The translations under genes were made by a program, and so were the position numbers. Positions 50,730-59,680 of a DNA stretch of 64,000 bases are shown here, piece after piece. Position 1 is the first letter of the stretch; every line of letters starts with the position of its first letter. The stretch spans positions 1 through 64,000 of the forward strand of contig JBEYHY010000006.1 of NCBI GenBank assembly GCA_040635515.1. The letters are read 5' to 3'. Source of the DNA: Prauserella_A sp040635515 (GTDB lineage Bacteria > Actinomycetota > Actinomycetes > Mycobacteriales > Pseudonocardiaceae). Under the pieces are notes generated by a model that made no database searches, was not told the origin of the DNA, and saw nothing but the letters and a program-made list of their open reading frames with translations.

Positions 50730-50933
50730 GTCTGGGTGATTCTCCTCGTTAACGCGAGTTCTCTTGGTGGGCTGCTGCTGCTTCGCGCTGACCGCGCCGG
50801 ATCACAGTCCCGGCATCGGTGTAGAGCTGGCGCAGCGCCATCGGGCGGGCATAGAGCGCCTTCGGAGACACACACGAGGCCGTGCCGCGACGCTGCGAGG
50901 CGCCGAACTGCACAACCTTCTTGCCCCGGACAC

Positions 50934-51314
50934 TCACTTCTTGCCTGCCTTCTTCTTGCCGGCAACCGTCTTCTTCGGGCCCTTGCGGGTGCGGGCGTTC
51001 GTCTTGGTGCGCTGCCCACGAACGGGCAGGCCACGACGCCAGCGCAGACCCTCGTAGCACCCGATCTCGATCTTGCGACGGATGTCGGCGTTCACCTCGC
51101 GCCGAAGGTCACCCTCGACCTTGAAGTTCTCTTCGATGTAATCCCGCAGCTTCACAACGTCGTCATCGCTGAGGTCCCTCACACGGGTGTCCGCGTTCAG
51201 ACCGGTGGCGGTGATGAGTTCCTTGGAGCGGGTACGGCCGACGCCGTAGATGTAGGTAAGCGCGATCTCCAACCGCTTTTCGCGGGGGAGGTCGACGCCA
51301 GCGAGTCGTGCCAT
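50934..51314 (-). CDS. rpsM: 30S ribosomal protein S13
   Basis: The 126 residues begin MARLAGVDLPREKRLEIALTYIYGVG and contain RGLPVRGQRTKTNARTRKGPKKTVAGKKK, the tail that contacts P-site tRNA. Normal length and place after rpmJ. Confidence 0.98.
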   Translation of the reverse strand: MARLAGVDLPREKRLEIALTYIYGVGRTRSKELITATGLNADTRVRDLSDDDVVKLRDYIEENFKVEGDLRREVNADIRRKIEIGCYEGLRWRRGLPVRGQRTKTNARTRKGPKKTVAGKKKAGKK

Positions 51315-51387
51315 TGGCGCTGATGCTCCTTCGTTAGTCGTCTCTCCAGGTCTGCTCCCCGTCCATCCCGGGACGACTCGCTGTCGC

Positions 51388-51407
51388 CCATCCGCTCTCG
51401 CGGATGG
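51388..51407 (-). other. Small hairpin between rpmJ and rpsM
   Basis: CCATCCGC-TCTC-GCGGATGG is an 8-bp stem with a 4-base loop in the 206-base leader of rpsM. It may be a processing or regulatory element; nothing else is seen in that space. Confidence 0.35.
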
Positions 51408-51520
51408 TGTCCCGGCCCCGGCCTGGAGCCCGGGGGTGAACCTGGCCGCCGCTGACGTGCGGCCCGGCAGGTGCGGGGAGGTATTGAGGTGTCAAGCCAC
51501 TCTGTAACGAGTGCTGGCGA

Positions 51521-51634
51521 TCAGCCCTGCCGCTGCTTGTGCCGGAGGTTGTCGCAGATCACCATGATCCGCCCGTGCCGACGGACGATCTGGCACTTGT
51601 CGCAGATCCTCTTGACGCTAGGTTTGACCTTCAC
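51521..51634 (-). CDS. rpmJ: 50S ribosomal protein L36 (zinc form)
   Basis: The 37-residue protein MKVKPSVKRICDKCQIVRRHG...RHKQRQG has the CxxC...C...H zinc ligands. The start is a GTG with AGGAGA only two or three bases upstream. It lies between infA and rpsM, as usual. Confidence 0.96.
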   Translation of the reverse strand: MKVKPSVKRICDKCQIVRRHGRIMVICDNLRHKQRQG

Positions 51635-51707
51635 GTCTCCTGCTTTCCTGCTCGTGCTGAGTTGCGCGCCCCCTGGTGGCGGGTGCCCGCCACCACGCTC
51701 ACCGTGA

Positions 51708-51929
51708 TCACTTGTAGCGGTAGACGATGCGACCACGGGACAAGTCGTAGGGTGACAGCTCTACGACAACCCTGTCCTCCGGCAGAATGCGGATGTAGTG
51801 CTGCCGCATCTTGCCACTGATGTGTGCAAGGACCTTGTGGCCGTTCTCCAACTCGACGCGAAACATCGCGTTGGGAAGCGGCTCGATTACGCGGCCTTCG
51901 ACTTCAATGGCCCCGTCCTTCTTCGCCAT
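51708..51929 (-). CDS. infA: Translation initiation factor IF-1
   Basis: The 73-residue OB-fold factor begins MAKKDGAIEVEGRVIEPLPNAMFRVELENGH and ends LSPYDLSRGRIVYRYK. The ATG at 51929 is the family start; the open frame continues 21 codons upstream. A promoter lies about 120 bases upstream. Confidence 0.98.
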   Translation of the reverse strand: MAKKDGAIEVEGRVIEPLPNAMFRVELENGHKVLAHISGKMRQHYIRILPEDRVVVELSPYDLSRGRIVYRYK

Positions 51930-52051
51930 GTCCTCCGCGTTTCGTGATTGGTTGAGCGGTGAGTGCTTACTTGTCAGTGGCACGCGCGTCACCTCGACTC
52001 CAATGCCCTAGGAATTCATAGCGCCATGGAATCGACGTGAAGAGCACGCCG

Positions 52052-52079
52052 ACTAAACAGTGTACGCACCTCGTGTCAA
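52052..52079 (-). promoter_or_regulatory. Probable infA operon promoter
   Basis: On the minus strand TTGACA (52079-52074) and TTTAGT (52057-52052) are 16 bases apart. The transcript would start near 52045 and serve infA-rpmJ-rpsM and onward. Confidence 0.55.
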
Positions 52080-52182
52080 GGACCCTAATTCGGGGCCATC
52101 CATGTTAGGCAGCCCGCGACACACGGTGGTCGATCACCTGCACATAACACCGTTACAGAACCGCGGCTGTACCCGACACGCT

Positions 52183-52247
52183 GCATTTAGCGGGCTAAAC
52201 GCGGTTCGGACGGTGGCCACCACCGCATTTAGCGGGCTAAATGCGGT
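52183..52247. repeat. Two palindromic repeats in direct order
   Basis: GCATTTAGC-GG-GCTAAACGC (52183-52204) and a perfect 26-bp copy ACCGCATTTAGC-GG-GCTAAATGCGGT (52222-52247). They lie just beyond the map stop codon in the 339-base space before infA, which otherwise holds only the infA promoter. Confidence 0.9.
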
Positions 52248-52268
52248 GCCAGACAGGGGACGACGGGG

Positions 52269-53093
52269 TTACTTGTCTTCCGGCGCGGTGAGCACCCAGG
52301 GCCCGTCATCGGTGATGGCCACGGTGTGTTCCCAGTGAGATGCGCGAGAGTGATCAGCGGTGACCACGGTCCAGCCGTCGTCAAGTTCGAGCGTTTCACT
52401 ACCACCGCCCGTCAACATGGGCTCAATGGCCAGAACGGCCCCGGAGTTGATCCGCGGCCCCTTCCCCGGTTTCCCGAGGTTGGGCAAAAACGGGTCCATG
52501 TGCATCTCGCGGCCGATGCCATGACCACCATATTCAGCGATCATCCCGTACTCGACGCCGTCGGCGGCACCGGCGCGTTCCGCGGCCTGCTCGATCGCAT
52601 GCGAGATATCAGTCAGTCGAATACCGGGCCTGGCGGCCTCGATACCAGCCCACATGGCGGCCTTGGTCGCGGCTGACAAAGCGCAGTTCGCGGGCGAAAC
52701 GTTGCCGACCTCGATGGTGACCGCAGCGTCTCCGTGCCAGCCCGTCAAGATGGCTCCGCAGTCGACGGACAGCAGGTCACCATCCGCGAGCACCTGCTTA
52801 CTGGACGGAATACCGTGGACAATCTGCTCATTCACCGACGCACAGATAGACGCCGGAAACCCGTGATAGCCCTTGAACGACGGCACCGCGCCCGCATCAT
52901 GAATACACTGCTCGGCCAACTCATCCAGCTCCGCAGTGGTCACACCCTCCTGAGCCGCCTTGGAGACCTCGGCAAGCGTCTTGGCCACGACAAGGCCCGC
53001 CTCACGCATGGCTTCCAGCTCACCACGTGTCTTGACCTCGACGGAGCCGCCACGGCGAAGCCACCGCAGCACAGGCAGAGCGCGAAGATTCAC
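52269..53093 (-). CDS. map: Methionine aminopeptidase type I
   Basis: This enzyme removes the initiator Met. The 274 residues carry the dimetal ligands in LSVDCGA, WHGDAAVT, GGHGIGREMH, LAIEPM and WEHTVAI. The GTG at 53093 overlaps the adk stop (GTGA); a later start near EVKTRGELEAMREAG would give the more usual length of about 255. A palindromic repeat is embedded near residue 130. Confidence 0.95.
   Translation of the reverse strand: MNLRALPVLRWLRRGGSVEVKTRGELEAMREAGLVVAKTLAEVSKAAQEGVTTAELDELAEQCIHDAGAVPSFKGYHGFPASICASVNEQIVHGIPSSKQVLADGDLLSVDCGAILTGWHGDAAVTIEVGNVSPANCALSAATKAAMWAGIEAARPGIRLTDISHAIEQAAERAGAADGVEYGMIAEYGGHGIGREMHMDPFLPNLGKPGKGPRINSGAVLAIEPMLTGGGSETLELDDGWTVVTADHSRASHWEHTVAITDDGPWVLTAPEDK
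52681..52701. repeat. Palindromic repeat-like segment inside map
   Basis: GCGCAGTTCGC-GG-GCGAAACG resembles the degenerate half-type copies and is read in frame as VSPANCAL. It may be chance convergence. Confidence 0.4.
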
Positions 53094-53644
53094 GAGGGCC
53101 TGTTGAGAGCGGACAGCACCCTCGTCGACACCTCGTCGACGCCGCCGACACCGTCCACGGTCACCAGAATGTCCGCGTAGTACTCCAGCAACGGCGCCGT
53201 TTCCGAGCGGTACACCTGCTGCCGACGCCGGATGACGTCCTCCGTGTCGTCGGAGCGTCCCCGCGAGAGAAGTCGCTCGACCAGCACGTCCTCGGCGACC
53301 TGCAACTCAATGACCGCGTCCAGCGCCATGTCGGCGTCGGACAGCATCTCGCCGAGCACCTCGGCCTGCTTGGTGTTGCGGGGGAAACCGTCGAGCAGGA
53401 AACCCCGTTTGGCGTCCGGTTCCGCCAGCCGCTCTCGCACCATCTCGTTGGTTACCGAGTCGGGAACGAGATCGCCGGAATCCAGATAACGCTTGGCCTC
53501 CTGGCCCAGCGGGGTCTGCTCACCCACGTGTGCCCTGAACAGTTCACCAGTGGAGATATGGGGAACGCCGAGGCGCCCGGAAAGCGCCGCCGCCTGCGTA
53601 CCTTTCCCCGCACCTGGTGGACCGACCAAAACCACACGCGTCAT
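53090..53644 (-). CDS. adk: Adenylate kinase
   Basis: Adk balances ATP, ADP and AMP. The 184 residues hold the P-loop VLVGPPGAGKGTQAAAL, HISTGELFR, GFLLDGFPRN and SRGRSDDTEDVIRRR. It is the short type without the long lid insertion, as in other actinobacteria. It overlaps secY and map by ATGA/GTGA. Confidence 0.97.
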   Translation of the reverse strand: MTRVVLVGPPGAGKGTQAAALSGRLGVPHISTGELFRAHVGEQTPLGQEAKRYLDSGDLVPDSVTNEMVRERLAEPDAKRGFLLDGFPRNTKQAEVLGEMLSDADMALDAVIELQVAEDVLVERLLSRGRSDDTEDVIRRRQQVYRSETAPLLEYYADILVTVDGVGGVDEVSTRVLSALNRPS

Positions 53645-54948
53645 CGGAGGAACCCTTCATAGTTGCGCTGCATGAGCTGGCTTTCGATCTGCTTCACGGT
53701 GTCAAGACCGACACCGACCATGATCAGCACAGCCGTGCCGCCGAAGGGGAAGTTCTGGTTCTGCCCCTGGCCGGTGATGGACAAGAAGAAGTTGGGCAGA
53801 ATCGCCACGAGGCCGAGGTAGATCGACCCCGGAAGGGTGATCCGGCTGAGCACGAAGCCCAGGTACTCGGCGGTGGGCCTGCCCGGACGGATACCTGGAA
53901 TGAACCCGCCGAACTTCTTCATCTCCTCCGCACGCTCATCCACGTTGAACGTGATGGTGATGTAGAAGTACGTGAAGAACATGATCAGCGCGAAGTACGC
54001 CAGGATGTGCACCCAGCTCGACTGATCCACCAGATACGTCTGCAGGAAACGCTGCCAGCCGGATGCCTGGTTCGGGTCTCCGATGAGCCTGCCGATGAGA
54101 TCTGGCAGGTACAGCAACGACGAAGCGAAGATGACCGGGATGACACCGGCCTGGTTGACCTTGATCGGCAGGTAGGTCGACGTACCGCCGTACATCCGGC
54201 GACCGACCATACGCTTCGCGTACTGGACCGGAATACGACGTTGCCCCTGCTCGACGAAGATGACGCTCGCGATGATCGCCAGTGCCAGCAAGCAGACGAA
54301 GAAGAAGATGAGCCCACCCTGGTTGTTCAGGATGTTGGCGCCTTCTGCCGGAATCTGTGCCGCGATGTTCAGGAAGATCAGCAACGACATGCCGTTGCCG
54401 ACGCCGCGCTCGGTGATCAACTCACCCAGCCACATCATGACCGCGGTACCCGCCGTCATGGTGAGGACGGTGAGGGCCAGTGTGTAGACGCTGTTGTCAG
54501 GGATGACCGGCTGATCGCAGTCGCCGAACAGAGCACCGCGGTCCGCGAGCGCGATAACGCCGGTGGCTTGCAGGACGGCGAGGGCGATCGTCAGGTAGCG
54601 CGTGTACTGCGTGAGCTTGCTCTGCCCTGCCTGCCCTTCCTTCTTCAGTTCCTCGAAGCGCGGAATAACCACGGTGAGGAGCTGAACGATGATGCTCGCC
54701 GTGATGTACGGCATGATGCCGGTCGCGAAGATCGACAACTGCAGGAGCGCCCCGCCGCTGAAGAGGTTCAGCAGGGAGAAGATGTTCTGGTCTTGGCTCT
54801 GCGCCTGACATGCCTGAACGTTCGGGTAGGAAACCCCGGGCGCTGGAATGACCGTGCCGATCCGGTAGACCACCACGATCATCAGCGTGAACAGGATCTT
54901 CTTGCGCAGGTCCGGCGTCGCGAGAGCCGAGCGGAAAGCGCTGAGCAC
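53641..54948 (-). CDS. secY: Preprotein translocase subunit SecY
   Basis: The central channel of the Sec system, 435 residues with ten membrane helices, beginning VLSAFRSALATPDLRKKILFTLMIVVVYRIG and including the plug/TM2 region FATGIMPYITASIIVQLL. I start at the GTG at 54948 behind GAGGAGGT; the frame is open for 41 more codons. It is parted from rplO by a terminator and repeats, so it should have its own promoter in 54949-55245, where no clear hexamers or gene were found. Confidence 0.97.
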   Translation of the reverse strand: MLSAFRSALATPDLRKKILFTLMIVVVYRIGTVIPAPGVSYPNVQACQAQSQDQNIFSLLNLFSGGALLQLSIFATGIMPYITASIIVQLLTVVIPRFEELKKEGQAGQSKLTQYTRYLTIALAVLQATGVIALADRGALFGDCDQPVIPDNSVYTLALTVLTMTAGTAVMMWLGELITERGVGNGMSLLIFLNIAAQIPAEGANILNNQGGLIFFFVCLLALAIIASVIFVEQGQRRIPVQYAKRMVGRRMYGGTSTYLPIKVNQAGVIPVIFASSLLYLPDLIGRLIGDPNQASGWQRFLQTYLVDQSSWVHILAYFALIMFFTYFYITITFNVDERAEEMKKFGGFIPGIRPGRPTAEYLGFVLSRITLPGSIYLGLVAILPNFFLSITGQGQNQNFPFGGTAVLIMVGVGLDTVKQIESQLMQRNYEGFLR

Positions 54949-55245
54949 GCGGGGGACCTCCTCGGCGTCGTCGGTGATCAACCGACGAACGGCTTGGCCG
55001 ACACTGGGGCCGGCAGGACACACTGTTGCTGGCGGGCAAGCCAGGGGAACTTCGGGGCATACCAGTCCCAAAGCGTGTGGTCGACTCTAACAGCCCCGCC
55101 GCAAGCCAACTCACATAGTGCGGCTTTTGCCTCAGCACGCCGGCGGCGGGTGCCTGTCGTCCCGTGGCCGACGGCCAGTTCCGGGATGCCAGCGGTGCCG
55201 TCTTCCTTGTCTCATCCTGGCATGGGGCGACACAGGGCACCCAGG

Positions 55246-55320
55246 CCCCAACCGCGTTTAGCCCGCTAAACGCGGTTGGGGATCCCTGCCCGGACCGCAG
55301 TTCGCGGGCTAAACGCGGTT
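55246..55320. repeat. Inverted pair of palindromic repeats
   Basis: 55246-55281 is a perfect 36-bp palindrome (17-bp arms CCCCAACCGCGTTTAGC, CC centre). 55294-55320 is a second copy with one degenerate half in opposite orientation. They lie between the spc operon terminator and secY. Confidence 0.93.
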
Positions 55321-55365
55321 AGGGACAACGGGCGGTGAGGTGGGACGAGAAGGCGGGGACGCACG

Positions 55366-55402
55366 AAAACGGCCCACCGGGTTGGGGCCGGTGGGCCGTT
55401 TT
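55366..55402 (-). terminator. Terminator of the S10-spc cluster after rplO
   Basis: AAAACGGCCCACCGG and its exact reverse complement form a 15-bp stem around a 7-base loop, 30 bases after the rplO stop. Read on either strand the stem ends in TTTT. Confidence 0.9.
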
Positions 55403-55432
55403 GCCTAGCGGCATAACGCCGCCTGAGGATGC

Positions 55433-55876
55433 TCAGAGCTTGGTGATGGAGCCACCAGCGGCTTCGAGCTTCTCCTTGGCGCTTACCGAGAAAGCGTCGG
55501 CGGTGACGTCGAGCTTGACGCCCTCCACCTCGCCATTGCCGAGGACCTTCACGAGCTTGCCCTTGCGGACAAGACCGTTCGCCGCGAGGTCTTCCTTGCT
55601 GACCTTGCCGCCATCGGCGAACACCCTGGCGATGTCACCGACGTTGACCGGCTGGTACTCGGTACGGAACCGGTTCTTGAAACCACGCAGCTTCGGCAGC
55701 CGCATGTGGATGGGCATCTGCCCACCCTCGAAGCCGGCGGGAACGTTCTTCCGGGCTTTGGTGCCCTTCGTGCCCCTACCGGCGGTCTTACCCTTGGAGC
55801 CCTCACCACGGCCGACGCGGATCTTGTCCCGCTTGGCGCCGGGTGCAGGTCGCAAGTGGTGGATCTTGATGGCCAT
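55433..55876 (-). CDS. rplO: 50S ribosomal protein L15
   Basis: The 147 residues begin MAIKIHHLRPAPGAKRDKIRVGRGEGSKGKTAGRGTKG and end in the L18e/L15 fold (FSVSAKEKLEAAGGSITKL). It is the last gene of the spc block here, since secY is separated by 484 bases. Confidence 0.98.
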   Translation of the reverse strand: MAIKIHHLRPAPGAKRDKIRVGRGEGSKGKTAGRGTKGTKARKNVPAGFEGGQMPIHMRLPKLRGFKNRFRTEYQPVNVGDIARVFADGGKVSKEDLAANGLVRKGKLVKVLGNGEVEGVKLDVTADAFSVSAKEKLEAAGGSITKL

Positions 55877-56058
55877 TACTTGACCTCCTCCACTACAACC
55901 AGGTGCCTAACGGTGTGGATGAGCCCGCGCACCTGAGGCGTGTCATCCCGAACCACGGACTGCCGGATCTTGCGCAGCCCGAGGGTACGCAGAGAGGCAC
56001 GGTGGTTCTGCTTCGTGCCGATCGTGCTCTTGATCTGGGTGACCTTAAGCTGCGCCAT
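55876..56058 (-). CDS. rpmD: 50S ribosomal protein L30
   Basis: The 60 residues MAQLKVTQIKSTIGTKQNHRASLRTLGL... have the normal length. The ATG at 56058 lies one base after the rpsE stop, and the stop overlaps the rplO start by one base. Confidence 0.97.
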   Translation of the reverse strand: MAQLKVTQIKSTIGTKQNHRASLRTLGLRKIRQSVVRDDTPQVRGLIHTVRHLVVVEEVK

Positions 56059-56059
56059 C

Positions 56060-56695
56060 TCAGACCCCCTGGCCCGCGCGCTGGCGCAGCATCCTGGCCG
56101 GCGCGACATCCTCAAGCGGCAGACCACGGCGAGCCGCGACCTCCTCGGGACGCTGCAGGTCCTTCAGCGCCCGCACCGTCGCGTGCACGATGTTGATCGC
56201 GTTGTCGCTGCCGAGCGACTTCGACAACACGTCGTGCACACCAGCGCACTCAAGCACCGCGCGGACAGGGCCACCGGCGATGACACCGGTACCTGCGCTG
56301 GCGGGCCGCAGCAGCACCACACCAGCGGCTTCCTCACCCTGAACCGGGTGCGGGATGGTGCCGGCGATCCGAGGAACGCGGAAGAAGTTCTTCTTCGCCT
56401 CCTCGACGCCCTTGGCGATGGCGGCCGGCACTTCCTTGGCCTTGCCATAGCCGACACCGACCTGCCCGTCGCCGTCACCGACGACGACCAGCGCGGTGAA
56501 GCTGAAGCGACGACCACCCTTGACGACCTTGGCCACGCGGTTGATCGCTACGACGCGCTCGAGGTGCGGGGTCTTGTCCTGGGCCGCCCCGCCACGGCCA
56601 CCGTCACGACGGTCCCTGCGGTCCCGGCCGCCACCGCGCTCGCGGTCGCCTCCGGGTCCGCCCTGGCCGCCGGATTGCCGCGTACGTCCCGGCAT
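56060..56695 (-). CDS. rpsE: 30S ribosomal protein S5
   Basis: The 211 residues have an Arg/Gly-rich N-terminal extension of about 35 residues, then the S5 core HLERVVAINRVAKVVKGGRRFSFTALVVVGDG and GVHDVLSKSLGSDNAINIVHAT. S5 helps decoding accuracy in the small subunit. Confidence 0.98.
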   Translation of the reverse strand: MPGRTRQSGGQGGPGGDRERGGGRDRRDRRDGGRGGAAQDKTPHLERVVAINRVAKVVKGGRRFSFTALVVVGDGDGQVGVGYGKAKEVPAAIAKGVEEAKKNFFRVPRIAGTIPHPVQGEEAAGVVLLRPASAGTGVIAGGPVRAVLECAGVHDVLSKSLGSDNAINIVHATVRALKDLQRPEEVAARRGLPLEDVAPARMLRQRAGQGV

Positions 56696-56731
56696 CAGGC
56701 GTTCCTTCCGTTCTCGAGAATGTTCACTGTC

Positions 56732-57136
56732 CTAGAACTCCAACCCCGCCTCGCGGGCGGCGTCGGCCAGCGCGGCGATCCGGCCGTGGTAGGCGTTGCC
56801 ACCCCGGTCGAACACCGCCTTGGAGATGCCCGCGTTCTTGGCGCGAGCCGCGACCAGTTCGCCAACCTTGGCGGCCTTGGCCTTCTTGTCACCCTCGACG
56901 GCCTGCACGTCCGCCTCCAGGCTGGACGCGGAAGCCAGGGTGTGCCCGGCGAGATCGTCGATCAGCTGAACGACGATGTGCCGCGACGAACGCTTCACCG
57001 ACATCCTGGGACGTTCCGGGGTGCCGCTGATCTTCTTGCGCAGCCGGGCATGCCGGCGAACCTTGCCCGCACGGCGACGAGTCGAGATGTCCTTGCCGAC
57101 CGGCTTGCGCTTAGTAACCGCTTCGCTCATGATCAC
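56732..57136 (-). CDS. rplR: 50S ribosomal protein L18
   Basis: The 134 residues include RRHARLRKKISGTPERPRMSVKRSSRHIVVQLIDD and the end FDRGGNAYHGRIAALADAAREAGLEF; it binds 5S rRNA. The start overlaps rplF by ATGA. Confidence 0.98.
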   Translation of the reverse strand: MIMSEAVTKRKPVGKDISTRRRAGKVRRHARLRKKISGTPERPRMSVKRSSRHIVVQLIDDLAGHTLASASSLEADVQAVEGDKKAKAAKVGELVAARAKNAGISKAVFDRGGNAYHGRIAALADAAREAGLEF

Positions 57137-57672
57137 TTACCCGTCTTTCCGACCTTGCGACGGATGCGCTCGCCCTCGTAGCGAAGGCCCTTGCCCTTGT
57201 AGGGGTCCGGGCGCCGCAACTTGCGGATGACCGCCGCAGTCTGGCCGACCTTCTGCTTGTCGATGCCGGACACCGAGAACCTGGTCGGGGTCTCCACCTT
57301 GAAGGTGATGCCCTCCGGAGCCTTGATCGTTACCGGGTGGCTGTAGCCGAGGGCGAACTCAAGGTCCGACCCCTTGGCCTGCACGCGGTAACCGACCCCG
57401 TGGATTTCCATCTTCTTCTCGTAGCCATCGGTGACACCGACGACGAGGTTGTTCACCAGCGTGCGAGTCAGGCCGTGCAGCGCGCGGCTTTCCCGCTCGT
57501 CGTCCGGCCGCTTGACCGTCAGAACGCCGTCTTCGTCGCGCTCAAGCGCGATCGGCTCCGGGACCGTGTGCTCAAGGGTGCCCTTCGGCCCCTTGACCGT
57601 GACGTGTTGCCCTTCGATGGTCACCTCGACCCCGGAGGGGACGGTGATCGGCAACTTTCCGATGCGTGACAT
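57133..57672 (-). CDS. rplF: 50S ribosomal protein L6
   Basis: The 179 residues begin MSRIGKLPITVPSGVEVTIEGQHVTVKGPKG and end in PDPYKGKGLRYEGERIRRKVGKTGK, with two L6 domains. Confidence 0.98.
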   Translation of the reverse strand: MSRIGKLPITVPSGVEVTIEGQHVTVKGPKGTLEHTVPEPIALERDEDGVLTVKRPDDERESRALHGLTRTLVNNLVVGVTDGYEKKMEIHGVGYRVQAKGSDLEFALGYSHPVTIKAPEGITFKVETPTRFSVSGIDKQKVGQTAAVIRKLRRPDPYKGKGLRYEGERIRRKVGKTGK

Positions 57673-57687
57673 GCCAGTCCCCCTTCC

Positions 57688-58086
57688 TCACCAAACGTAG
57701 GCGAGGACTTCGCCGCCCACGCCGTTGCGCTTGCACTGCCGGTCGGTCTGGAGGCCGGAGGACGTCGAGATGATCGCGACGCCAAGGCCACCGAGGACGC
57801 TGGGCAGAGTGGTCGATTTCGCGTACACCCGAAGGCCGGGCTTGGAGATGCGGCGCAAGCCTGCGAGGCTGCGCTCGCGGTTCGGGCCGTACTTGAGCTC
57901 GACGATCAGGTTCTTGTGCTTCTCGCCGGGCTCGGAGCGGAAGTCCGAGATGTAGCCCTCGCGCTTGAGGATGTCGGCGATGTTCGCCTTGATCTTCGAG
58001 TGAGGAAGCACGACCTCGTCGTGGTACGCCGAGTTCGCGTTACGCAGACGTGTCAAGAAGTCTGCGATCGGGTCGGTCATCGTCAT
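57688..58086 (-). CDS. rpsH: 30S ribosomal protein S8
   Basis: The 132 residues include MTDPIADFLTRLRNANSAYHDEVVLPHSKIK and the end GGLGVAIISTSSGLQTDRQCKRNGVGGEVLAYVW. Two ATGs six bases apart can serve as the start; AGGT lies closer to the first. Confidence 0.98.
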   Translation of the reverse strand: MTMTDPIADFLTRLRNANSAYHDEVVLPHSKIKANIADILKREGYISDFRSEPGEKHKNLIVELKYGPNRERSLAGLRRISKPGLRVYAKSTTLPSVLGGLGVAIISTSSGLQTDRQCKRNGVGGEVLAYVW

Positions 58087-58162
58087 GGTGACCTGTCAAC
58101 CTTTCTCGCCCTGGTTCCCCGTCACGGGGCCTGTGGCGAAGTGGATGGGACGGAAAAAGCCT

Positions 58163-58348
58163 TCACCAGCTTGATTTGCTGACGCCGGGAAGCTGGCCCG
58201 CGTGCGCCATCTCCCGCAGGCAGATTCGGCAAAGGCCGAACTTGCGGTAGACCGAGTGGGGCCGGCCGCAGCGCTGGCAGCGGGTGTAGGCGCGCACCTT
58301 GAACTTCGGCTTGCGGGCCGCCTTGGCGATCAGAGCTTTCTTGGCCAT
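58163..58348 (-). CDS. rpsN: 30S ribosomal protein S14 type Z
   Basis: The 61-residue zinc form MAKKALIAKAARKPKFKVRAY has the ligands CQRCGRP and CRICLRE. The start is the ATG at 58348, 4 bases after rplE. A zinc-free paralog for zinc starvation, if present, lies elsewhere. Confidence 0.97.
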   Translation of the reverse strand: MAKKALIAKAARKPKFKVRAYTRCQRCGRPHSVYRKFGLCRICLREMAHAGQLPGVSKSSW

Positions 58349-58352
58349 CTGC

Positions 58353-58922
58353 TCAGTTCTCCTTGAACGGGAAGCCGAGCTTGCGAAGCAGCGCGCGGCC
58401 CTCGTCGTCGGTGGTGGCGGTCGTGACGACCGTGACATCCATTCCGCGGGGGCGGTCGATGGCGTCAGGGTTGATCTCGTGGAACATCGACTGCTCGGTC
58501 AGACCGAACGTGTAGTTGCCCTTGCCGTCGAACTGCCGGTCCGAAAGTCCGCGGAAGTCGCGGATACGGGGCAGCGCGATGGTCAGCAACCGGTCGAGGA
58601 ACTCCCACATACGGTCGCCACGCAGCGTCACGCGGGCGCCGATGGGCTGGCCTTCACGAAGCTTGAACTGCGCGATGGACTTGCGTGCCCTGCGCACCTC
58701 GGGCTTCTGCCCCGTGATGGTGGCGAGGTCCCGGACGGCACCCTCGATCAGCTTGCTGTCCTTGGCCGCATCGCCGACGCCCATGTTGACGACAACCTTG
58801 ACCACACCGGGAATCTGGTGGGGGTTGGCGAAGGCGAACTCCTCGCGGAGCTGTCCTGCGATCTCTTCGCGGTATCGGGTCTTCAACCGCGGCGTTGGAT
58901 ACGTTTTCTCTGCGGTCGTCAT
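58353..58922 (-). CDS. rplE: 50S ribosomal protein L5
   Basis: The 189 residues include PRLKTRYREEIAGQLREEFAFANPHQIPGVVKVVVNMGVG and RGMDVTVVTTATTDDEGRALLRKLGFPF. L5 contacts 5S rRNA and P-site tRNA. It overlaps rplX by one base. Confidence 0.98.
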   Translation of the reverse strand: MTTAEKTYPTPRLKTRYREEIAGQLREEFAFANPHQIPGVVKVVVNMGVGDAAKDSKLIEGAVRDLATITGQKPEVRRARKSIAQFKLREGQPIGARVTLRGDRMWEFLDRLLTIALPRIRDFRGLSDRQFDGKGNYTFGLTEQSMFHEINPDAIDRPRGMDVTVVTTATTDDEGRALLRKLGFPFKEN

Positions 58923-59236
58923 CAGATGTCCTTGCCCGTCCTACGCGAGATACGAACCTTCTTGCCGTCCTCGCCGATGCGGTAGCCGACGCGGGTCGGC
59001 TTGCCGTCGGAGTCCACGACCATCACGTTCGACACGTGGATGGGCGCCTCCTGGGTGATGATGCCGCCGGACTGGGCACCCCGCTGCGTCTGAGTGATGC
59101 GCGTGTGCTTCTTGATCCGGTTGACACCCTCGACGAGGACCCGCTGACGCTCGGGGTAGGACTGAATGACCTTGCCCTTCGCGCCCTTGTCCTTACCGGC
59201 GATGACGAGGACGGTGTCGCCCTTCTTCACCTTCAT
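58922..59236 (-). CDS. rplX: 50S ribosomal protein L24
   Basis: The 104 residues MKVKKGDTVLVIAGKDKGAKGKV...VLVEGVNRIKKHTRITQ contain the KOW motif of this assembly-initiating protein. It abuts rplN without a gap. Confidence 0.98.
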   Translation of the reverse strand: MKVKKGDTVLVIAGKDKGAKGKVIQSYPERQRVLVEGVNRIKKHTRITQTQRGAQSGGIITQEAPIHVSNVMVVDSDGKPTRVGYRIGEDGKKVRISRRTGKDI

Positions 59237-59605
59237 TTAGAGCACCTCCGGCGCAAGCGAGATGATCTTCATGAACTTGCGGTCGCGAAGTTCGCGGCCG
59301 ACCGGTCCGAAGATACGGGTGCCTCGCGGCTCGTTGTCGGTCTTGATGAGCACCGCGGCGTTCTCGTCGAAGCGAATGTAGGAACCGTCGGGGCGACGCT
59401 TCTCCTTCGCTGTGCGGACGATGACGGCCTTGACCACGTCACCACGCTTCACGTTGGCGCCCGGGATGGCGTCCTTGACGGTAGCGACGATGATGTCGCC
59501 GATGCCCGCGTAGCGCCGCCCCGAGCCACCGAGCACGCGGATGGTCAGGATCTCCTTGGCACCCGTGTTGTCGGCGACTCGTAGTCGCGACTCCTGCTGG
59601 ATCAC
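59237..59605 (-). CDS. rplN: 50S ribosomal protein L14
   Basis: The 122 residues MIQQESRLRVADNTGAKEILTIRVLGGSGRRYAGIGDIIVATVKDA are highly conserved in the family. It starts 75 bases after rpsQ; this spacer has no visible element. Confidence 0.98.
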   Translation of the reverse strand: MIQQESRLRVADNTGAKEILTIRVLGGSGRRYAGIGDIIVATVKDAIPGANVKRGDVVKAVIVRTAKEKRRPDGSYIRFDENAAVLIKTDNEPRGTRIFGPVGRELRDRKFMKIISLAPEVL

Positions 59606-59680
59606 GTCAACTCCTGTATGTCGCGCTGGTTCTCGGTTGGCCCGAGCCTTGCGGAACGAACGGGGCGGTTGAGCCCCTGC

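Noticed and set aside
50730..50933. Short minus-strand frame in the rpsM-rpsK space.
   Set aside because: No Shine-Dalgarno, no similarity and Arg/Ala-rich shadow composition; treated as non-coding.
55084..55240. Minus-strand frame upstream of secY reaching into its coding region.
   Set aside because: It runs through secY in another frame and has no start signal or similarity.
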